Below are positions 55,414 to 64,000 of a DNA stretch of 64,000 nucleotides, piece after piece. Source of the DNA: Antedon mediterranea (taxonomy: Eukaryota > Echinodermata > Crinoidea > Comatulida > Antedonidae); contig NC_092678.1 in the NCBI RefSeq assembly GCF_964355755.1, forward strand, positions 24,036,365 through 24,100,364, read 5' to 3'. The notes below the pieces were generated by a model. It was not told where the DNA came from. It made no database searches and worked only from the letters and a program-made list of their open reading frames with translations. The position numbers and the translations under genes are program-made. Each line of letters begins with the position of its first letter. The stretch's first letter is position 1.

Positions 55414-58400
55414 TTAGTTTGTCGTAGCTATTGCAGTGTTTACTGTATGTTCGCTCTGTTTTACTCGGTTGTTGAATGATTTCCTTACAATATCTCGCAC
55501 CTACAAAAATGAAAGGTAAAATTAAGGGCCTTTTTCAAATTTGTTTTCTAAATTTGTTTTCTAAATTTGTTTTCTAAATTTGTTTTCTAAATTTGTTTTC
55601 TAAATTTGTTTTCTAAATTTGTTTTCTAAATTTGTTTTCTAAATTTGTTTTCTAAATTTGTTTTCTAAATTTGTTTTCTAAATTTGTTTTCTAAATTTGT
55701 TTTCTAAATTTGTTTTCTAAATTTGTTTGTATAATAGGAGGTTTCTACATTTAGAAGTTCTGTTACTGGGATTCCCCCTTTTCATTCGTTTCTTTTACTA
55801 TATGTGAACTTTATTCAATCAATCGTACATTTGTTAAAATGGTAACCACAATAAGATATAATATTACAGTAGATTTTTACAAAAAAAAAAAAAACAAGAC
55901 CAATATAAATATAAATTATAAAATATATACAATGATTATTTACAGTAATGATAAAAATAAAAATTAATTGTTTATATTGACTATTATTGGAAACAGAAGT
56001 TGAATAATAAAATACTGGAAAGTTTAGTTAGAGGTTTACAATCAATGGAAAAGATGAAAACATATAATATTGTAAGTATTAAAAGTAGCATTGTTTAGGG
56101 AGATTACTGTTTTCTCTAATTATGCTATTCATATTCATGTATTCGTTTTTTCTCTCTTCTTTTTTCGATGAAAGAAAAAATATTATCAATATAACAAATT
56201 GAACAAATATATCACCTCTTTGCTGAGAACACACTGAGTGAACCAGATGAATAGTCCCTGAAAGGAATTCATTGTCACAAAGATGTATTCCAGGCCGACC
56301 GATTCAGAGAAGATGACTACGACACCGAATATCCACCAAAGTCCAACGGTTGGTGTAAGGAGCAATATGCCACTAAATAGAGTTCTACAAAATTAAGTAA
56401 AATAAATTGAATTTAGTCAACAGTGAAATTAGAAAGAAGTTTCGCACGTAAAGGTACAAGTAACTATTCCTCTTCAACTAGTATCTGGATACCATATCAT
56501 AAAGTTTCTTAAGTTGCGTATGTTGCGTCTTAAGTAGTTGCTTAAAGACAAAGCATGTATACATTGTAGGGCCTAACCTGATTCTTTTGAGGTGTTGGGC
56601 ATCTTCTCCAGTTTGGTTTGGTAGTTGAGATTTTTTATAAGCTACGTAGCCAATTACCAATAACTGTACAAGTACGATCTGTAAAATAAAGTAATTGAAT
56701 GAAAGAACACCAAACATGTTCTTTGTGTGTATACATCATGATGTATTATTAACTTATTCGTTAACTTTGTAAATGGAATAAATGTTCTTACCAACACAGC
56801 CAGGCAAACTGGAGAAATGAATGCCCATGTACTCCCTGAGTCTGTGGACAGCCAACATCTAAAAAATAGAAACAATATAGGAATATTTTTTTAATGACCA
56901 TCATGGCGAACATTGTTATTGGTTAATAACTATTTTTGTACTAACCTATCAGATGCGTAATTGTTTTGCGTTGACCCAACAGTTATCCCGACGATAATGG
57001 CGGGAATAATCCAACCGATCAATCGGCTGTACGAGAATCGTCGTTCATGGTTCAGAAATGGATGCTTGATCTTGATATATAAATCGGTTGATATGATAAC
57101 CATCCATGAAACACTCGCTAACAGACTATAGTGTAAGGATCCCGCCAGCAGACTACATGCTATCTGTAGATTGGATTGAAAAAGAAGTTTAAGAAAAAAT
57201 CAACGAGAAGAAGAACAATGTTATTACAACCAACCTTACAAACTATTCAAGTTTTCAAAGGAACTTATTTCAACTGTTAAGTCAGTGACATTCGATATAT
57301 TTACCAGAGATTTATTAGCATCTGACTCAAGTAGCAAAAACAGAGTGTTGACACAGAGTAACGAAATCACCAAATGGCGCAGCATTCTAAATCTATCCGA
57401 ACTTCTTAATTCTCTGAAATTAGAAAATAGTTGTTATGTTAATTCGTTTAATCGATCGTGTATTACTTATTTCGTACCATTAGCTTTAGTCTAGGTTCTA
57501 TAGACTGTATTTCAATTTCATATTGGTAAAAAGATAAATATTTTGGCACACAAGGCGTTTCATATGTGTAATAGCTCTTGAAATAGCCAGTAGTTACTTC
57601 CAGGCAAAATCGAAACGCCGACAAATGGACTGACATAAGAAAAGACAAGAACAAAAACCTTGGGGCATGGGTATTGTCTACATTTTCAATACACGTGGTG
57701 CCGTACTTCTTCTCAGCTTGAAATTCACAACGTATAAGGATTAGAGTGGCGAGGATTAAGCGATACCACAGGTAGGCCTATTTGTAACTTACCTAAAACC
57801 ACAAATAATAACTAGAGTGATGATGAGAAAAACGCTGGAGATTACCAATCCACATTTCGTGAGTATAGACATGTGTTGATCCGTTGATTTCTTTATTAAA
57901 CAGAAAACAGCAATTGAGTAAAGTATTATACAAAGCTAAGAATACACTAACACAACCAGTTTGTGTGTGGTAGTAGCCATTAGTGGGTCTGATATCAGAA
58001 ACAAGTTATGAATGAGTTCACAGCAAAACCACATATGGCCTAATTATATAAAGCTATTTCCCCTTGCTATGAGAAGGTGACGTTTTAATAACCGGGGGAA
58101 CCTTCGGTACCCAAGAAAGCGATTCATTTATAGGGCCAATGTCCCCTGACATGGCCTTGTGTTAATAAAACAGATATGTACTGTATATATCCTTCGCGAT
58201 GTTCTGAAGGAAGAGTTCTATTCTATCAGTTAAATTACCGGTTTTGGTTTCATGAGAATGACAAATGACGTCAGATGATTACATCTACACGTCACACCAG
58301 TTACGTAATAGTCTTCTTCGTAGATTGTTACACATCCATCAGTTGCCCATAAACACTCGCTTTAATAAAGTGAAAAATTACAAAGTAAATCTTTAGTAAG

Positions 58401-61400
58401 TAAGTTTTGTATTATGGTGTATGAGTCGCTTACGTTCTGTCCCATGTCTTTATATCATTACGAAATACTTGTTCAGTAGGCCTACTAGAAATCTCGGAGA
58501 GTTCGCATGGTCGTATCTGGTTTCTGAGCGTGTGCAGATTGTTTTTTTTTTCTTCTAAAATTGATACTTACGATGGAGGATATTTATCATTTGTAAAGTG
58601 ACAAACCGGAAGTACATTTTCATTCACCTCCACATTCTCCTTTAAAGAAAAATTACAATAACAACAAACATTTAAGTTGATTTGTATATAAATGTTTTAC
58701 AACTTAGTTTAAACGTGTTTAATTTTTCTTGTAATGTTCCTATGTTTCAATCTTACCTATGTTTCAATCTTACCTTTAATGTAGGAAAGTAAATCTCACA
58801 ATTCAAACTTATTTTTGTAAAATTTCTATCAAAACTATCAAGATTAAGTACGTCAGTCACACTTTTGTAAAACTCTCCATTGCTGAAAAAAAAAATTAAT
58901 TTGGGATACTGAAATAAAAGAATATATTCACGATTTACGTAAAAATGTAATTTCTTTTCCATGTATTTCACATAAGGTTGACACATCTGCCTGTATTTAC
59001 CAATGAATACAGTTAAGAGGGTAGCTGCAATTGATTTATTATTTATTGTTATAGGCTGACACTTGATCATTACTTACACAGTTTCCAATAATGTGTTAGC
59101 CGAAAGTTTAGTTAAACTTGCATTAACAACAAATGGTCCATCTAAAAAAATACAATAATCTTGATGAATCCCATCGTAAACTATAGGACTATTACTATTT
59201 TGTTACTGTTAGTTGTACGCGCGTGTGCGCGTGCGCTTCTTTGTAGTGTCACTGACGAGGTAAGCCACGATTTTTTGTTGGATTTTGGAAGATAGTTCCA
59301 ATGTTTATTATATTTGACTTACAACAATGATCTTACGATGTTGAGCATAATGTGTTCTAATGTAAGGAAAACAGTAACCAGTTATTTGATTAAATCTGAA
59401 GAATATTAATATTGTATTCAGATGTTAACCTATGATTAAATCATACCTTCTTTTACAGCGTGTTCAGTCGAGGCCCAAAACACGATACTATCTGGCTCAG
59501 TTGATACAGGGCTTGTTACATTGCGTTTTTCTTCTAATGTAAAATAAACTGTAATAAGAATATTAAACAATTTATTAAGTGATGGCGTGCTGATAAATCT
59601 TTGCTTTCATTATCTATAAATGATAGGAGCGTTTCCTTACCTGGAACCATTAACCTAAAATCACAGAAATCCGTGTTTCCCGATAAATCAGCTGCAGTAA
59701 ATTTATACTCATTCTGTCCAATACCAATTCCTCCATAAAATGTTGCATTAGGATTTGGAGAGATGATAATTTCCATCGAGTTGTCCTTTGCTGTCATTAC
59801 TTCTGAGTAGTTTAGAGATGCCAATACAGAATCAGTATTTGGATAAATCGTCATGTTGGTAGATGGACAATTTAACACTGGATCTTCTATATCTGTTACG
59901 GTATATTACATAAATTAAAAGAAATTGTTTTAATCACATGTACGTCACTCTTTCCAATACATCCGTAAAAAAACACAAAGAACATAACAAAGTATGAGTA
60001 AGAATGTGCAAGTTTACAAGCAATGACTCGCTATGCAGCTATCGGTGCTTCATCACTAAATAGCGCCAAAAATGATACTCAAATGGACCGTATTTAGAAT
60101 CACGTACTTTATTGGATGTTTATATAACTTTTTTATAACTCATGTGAGTGATTATCGTTACTATCATTTTTGACGTCATTCTTGATATTAAGCTGTTTTT
60201 CATTTCATAATCACTCACCTCGAACGTTTATGTCAACTGTACACTTCACACTGTTTCCACTTGGATCAATTGCAAAGAACGTGTCCACACTTTTACCAAT
60301 TGGATAAAAACCAACAGTTGTTGTAAAATTACCAAAAACGTGTCCGGAATTATCAGTTGCGTATAATGTAGTTGAAAAATTAACCGTCGCCACATCGCTT
60401 CCAGGACCGGTAGTGAAATTACCACCAGGTGGACAGTAAAGTACAGGTGGTTCTGTATCTAATAATTCGTAATTTAAATTAACATAATAGTAGAAGAATG
60501 AAGCCGTAGTTGTGAAAAGAAAATGTCTGTGACTTCATTGACGTAGTTTGATTAGCTTGATAGCTTGATATTTTTAATCTTCGCAACATAATTAAAAATC
60601 ATGAATATGTAAGCATTTTGTTCCCACAGCCCTACTCTGGAATATATCACAGATCAGGAAATACTAGGAGATTGAATCAAGACTGTATACGCGACAACAA
60701 ACCGAAATCAACCGACAACAAACCGAAATCAGCCGACAACAAACCGAAATCAACCGACAACAAACCGAAATCAACCGTCGACCTATACCTGGTATGTAAT
60801 TAATTTAGCGTTTAGAATTTAATTTGAATTAAGATTTTTTTTAAATGTTTACCTAAACACTGTACATTCTCTGGTACAGTTTTACTTTGATGTTCATCAT
60901 TATTATATTATTCATCAACGTTAAATTATGTATTAAATGATTATTCCCTTTCTATAATCACTTACCTTGAACGTAAATTTCAACTGTACACTCCACGTTG
61001 TTTCCACTTGGATCACTTGCTGTGTAATTTTCCACCCTTCTTCCAATTGTATAATTCGCTCGGAGAGTTTGGTGAATTTCCACTTCTCCTGAATTATCCG
61101 TTGCTTTTATTAAATTCGATAGATCAACTGTGCCCTTGTCACTTCCATGATTGGTATAAAAAGTATAGCCAGGTGGACAGTCAAGTTCAGGTGGTGTTAT
61201 ATCTTAAATTCAAATTAATAAAAATGTATAATTGAATTGTTTTAGGACTACATCCTGGTTAGAGAATCTACATTTGTAAGATAATATAAAGTAGAGGGCA
61301 TCATGTCATGGTGTTTGGTACAATTATGATTTACAGAACCGTACAATCTAAACAAAATAGATATCAAAAAAAGCCTGTTTTCCACGAGGCGAATTTAGTC

Positions 61401-63091
61401 GTGCTAATCAATGCAATTTATTGTGTTACAGAAAGTATATAAAATATGTAAATTATATACGCATGCGCATTTAGTTAACGCTTTATTATTCACACGAATA
61501 AATTGATCTACAGGCTGAGTTACCTAAAATTGTTATTTGAAATGCACAGCTACCGACATTTTCTGACGAGTCGTTTGCTGTGAAGGTAAAATAAAAGTCT
61601 CCAACTCCAAGATTAACAGGAAATATATCTTCAGGATGAGGACGAATGATAAGGATGTCGTCTGTGTTATCACTTGCATTTATCATCGGCAACCAGATAT
61701 TCACTGTTGCATTCTCTTTAAGGGGTATCAACATGTCCTCAGGACAATTCAATACAGGCTGCTCTGTATCTATTAATTTACAGATGTATTAGTCAAAATT
61801 TAAAATTAGGTATAAAGTATCAAATAATATTAATAATGAACAATTCTTACTGGTGAGGCAGTTACTGTTAAAGGATATCCTATTCGTACTACACTGGAAA
61901 GATATATCGGAAGCACGTCTTATCATCGTCATTCGACGTAATTTTTGCTCCTATTTTCATTATCCGATATATTATTTTAATCACTCACCTCGGACGTTTA
62001 TTTCAACAGTACACTCGACACTGTTTCCACTTGGGTCAGTTACAACTAAAGTTTCCACGCTTTTTCCAACTGGATAAAACCCAACCATTGTTGAAAAATT
62101 GCCAAAAACTTGTCCGGAATTATCAACTGGGTAAAATGTAGTTAAGAAATCAACTGTAGACCTGTCGCTTCCAGGATCGGTAGTAAAATTACCACTACCA
62201 GGTGGACAAGATGGCGGTTCGTTATCTATTAATTGATAAATGATTTGTTTATCAGAGTTTAAATACACATAATATAAGTCAAAGGTCAAATTAAGAAATC
62301 GCAAAAAAAATGGCAGTAAAAAACAACAATAAGTAATCAAAGTATATACTCATAAATAATTGGTTAAATTCGGTTGAACAATTATTATTATTGTTTTCTT
62401 TTGTTTACGTATTTATTTATGTTCACCTTCAACAGTTATTAACACCGAACAAGTGTCTGAATTTTCACTCGGGTCCTTTGCTCTGAAATTCTTTTGACTG
62501 TTTCCAATCGGAAAATCCATAGGGAATACGTCATTTGGACGAGGCCTTACGTCTACTTGTCCCGAGTTATCAGTTGCGTTGATTTCATCTGAATAATCAA
62601 TGGTAACCACGGCGCTTCCAGGATCGGTAGTAAAATGACCACCAGGTGGACAGGAAAGTACAGGTAGTGTTAGATCTGTAAATTGATTAATTGATACTTA
62701 TTTGCAAAGTAAGCTGTAAGTTTGGTTTCTAAAGCCAATACTACTTTACTAAACAAAAGCTTTGATCGAGTAGGCCTTTCCCTCTGTATGCCAAGTTTGC
62801 TCTTTCATAACTTTTGATTTTGACGTCTACTCTGCTACTTACCTATAACTTCAATTGTAAATGTACAGGTAGCTGTATTTCTTGCTGAGTCCATTGATAC
62901 AAAAACAACAGTTTGCACGCCAACTCCGAGATCAACAGGAAACACTACTTTAGGATCAGGATAGATGGCTGGAACTTCTCCTGAGTTATCAGTTACACTG
63001 AAACTGTCACCAAGATCAAAGTGTCGTGTTGGTCCGTCTTGTAAAAATTCCAGGATGTCACCAGGGCAATTCAATACAGGAGCCTCATTAT
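55414..63091 (-). CDS. HYR-domain adhesion G protein-coupled receptor B, 3' part
   Basis: Tandem paralogue of receptor A; 5' end outside the window. Exons in phase, 5' to 3': HYR exons 62843-63091, 62427-62675, 61989-62225, 61524-61769, 60966-61202, 60219-60458, 59641-59892; juxtamembrane 59447-59533, 59078-59141, 58774-58882, 58572-58639; GPS 58239-58359 (CRCSHLTSFVILM region kept); 7TM 57793-57890, 57305-57413, 56946-57163, 56792-56858, 56578-56678, 56216-56384; tail 55414-55500. Exon lengths equal those of A except small in-frame changes (+3 in the pre-GPS exon, -6 in the TM1 exon). The C-terminal 29 residues differ from A at only two positions. Compared with A, B lacks the extra 237- and 231-base HYR exons, so A gained domains by exon duplication or B lost them. 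Role as for A: surface receptor with unknown ligand. Confidence 0.92.
55537..55728. repeat. 13-bp minisatellite AAATTTGTTTTCT, nearly 15 copies
   Basis: Perfect or near-perfect head-to-tail units in the last intron of receptor B, starting 37 bases from the exon boundary. Receptor A lacks it, so it arose after the gene duplication. Confidence 0.97.
60697..60777. repeat. Short tandem repeat, unit about 19 bp, receptor B intron
   Basis: Four copies of ACAACAAACCGAAATCAACC-type units, more regular than the counterpart at 48286. Confidence 0.8.
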
Positions 63092-63737
63092 CTATTAATG
63101 TAAAAAGTAATGAATAACAATAACCTTTGGATTTACTAGCATATTTCCAAAATCATTATCATTTCTTTTCTTTTATTTAATCATATCATTATCATCATTT
63201 CTTTTTATTTTATTTTTGTATTTTATAATAATGATGGAGTAAGAGCAGTTTTCTGTTTGGGCTCATGCCTATTGCTTGCTCCTGGCAAGATGAAATATAA
63301 AACGTACTTTTAAGAACTTTTGCAGAATAAATATTATTATTATTATTATTGTGTGGTTTTATCAGAAATCCTACATTCTTCCAGACACATTGATTTGGCA
63401 TATAAAATATAAAAGTTTAACTAGTAGAACCAAACGCTTTAACGGTCACAAAATAATTGTATATGATTTTAAATGATAATATTTATAATAATGATACTAA
63501 ATCAACCTCCATGTCGTAGGTGACTCTAAACCTAAAAAACAACAATAAATTCAAGTTATCACAATACCAAAGTGGCAGGCAAGGATCGACTTCGAGCTAA
63601 TTGTGTAAATATATTTTCGGAAACACAATACTTCGTCAATATTAATCTTTTTGTATGAATTTCTTTACACAATATGACCAGGAAATGACTATAAAATTAT
63701 ACAACCCAATATGCTATAACTGGTTAGTGAACTGTGG
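63092..63737 (-). other. Receptor B intron at the right side
   Basis: AT-rich with a (TTA)n run near 63331-63350. No further HYR exon is recognisable before the minisatellite, so the next exon upstream lies beyond the window. Confidence 0.5.
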
Positions 63738-64000
63738 AATGAATAGGGCTGGTGGCTAAAAAGTACACAATGAACCAAAATGAATAGGGTTGGCTAAAGA
63801 GTACACAATGAACCAAATGAATAGGGTTGGCTAAAAAATACACAATGAACCAAAATGAATAGGGTTGGCTAAAGAGTACACAATGAACCAAATGAATAGG
63901 GTTGGCTAAAGAGTACACAATGAACCAAATGAATAGGGTTGGCTAAAGAATACATAATGAACCAAATGAATAGGGTTGGCTAAAGAGTACACAATGAACC
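63738..64000. repeat. Minisatellite of about 37 bp, seven copies, cut by window end
   Basis: Units of ATGAATAGGGTTGGCTAAAG then AGTACACAATGAACCAA, with one-base length changes and a first unit with an added GGT. Short ORFs through it are by-products. Confidence 0.93.

Overview
The window is animal (metazoan) nuclear DNA: AT-rich, with intron-rich genes, GT-AG splice sites, and many short non-autonomous transposons and minisatellites. Laccase-type multicopper oxidases, adhesion GPCRs carrying long runs of HYR domains, and the frequent motif TAGGCCTA point to an invertebrate deuterostome. An echinoderm is most likely; this is inference, since no marker gene settles the species.

Layout, left to right. 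(1) 402-1983, minus: 5' exons of a KDM7/PHF8-type histone demethylase (PHD finger plus the start of the JmjC region), running off the left edge. (2) 2746-10978 and 14160-20467, plus: two tandem laccase genes of seven exons each. They arose from a segmental duplication of about 10 kb that also copied a piece of the last exon of the next gene (11590-11713). The catalytic cores are almost identical, but the C-termini are unrelated (a hydrophobic GPI-like tail against a transmembrane anchor with a basic tail). (3) 21874-24813, minus: POLR1G/CD3EAP/PAF49-like RNA polymerase I subunit, with a 946-bp array of a 14-bp minisatellite in one intron. (4) 25467-26835, plus: CCDC115 (V-ATPase assembly factor), head-to-head with POLR1G. 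(5) 27500-38512, plus: SLC2A13/HMIT-type sugar (myo-inositol) transporter in ten exons, followed by a 41-bp minisatellite and a hammerhead-ribozyme motif. (6) 40949-54399, minus: complete HYR-domain adhesion GPCR with signal peptide, ten intact HYR exons, one dead HYR exon, GPS and 7TM. (7) 55414-63091 and beyond, minus: its tandem paralogue, with seven HYR exons visible and the 5' end outside the window.

For every complete gene I joined exons by splice sites and reading phase. The sums close exactly: 621, 639, 285, 217, 602 and 1262 codons including stops.

The space between and inside genes holds at least four families of short inverted-repeat elements, tRNA-like SINE heads, a 5'-truncated LINE, two hammerhead-like motifs of the Penelope type, and several minisatellites. 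Nested insertions and target duplications let part of the history be ordered: the laccase duplication came first, then the LINE and a tRNA-Val-like composite element entered only the right copy, while exchange kept the exon 3-7 blocks alike.

The genes are not an operon or one pathway. They are ordinary unlinked functions (chromatin, secreted oxidase, Pol I transcription, V-ATPase assembly, sugar transport, cell-surface receptors) with two lineage-specific tandem expansions.
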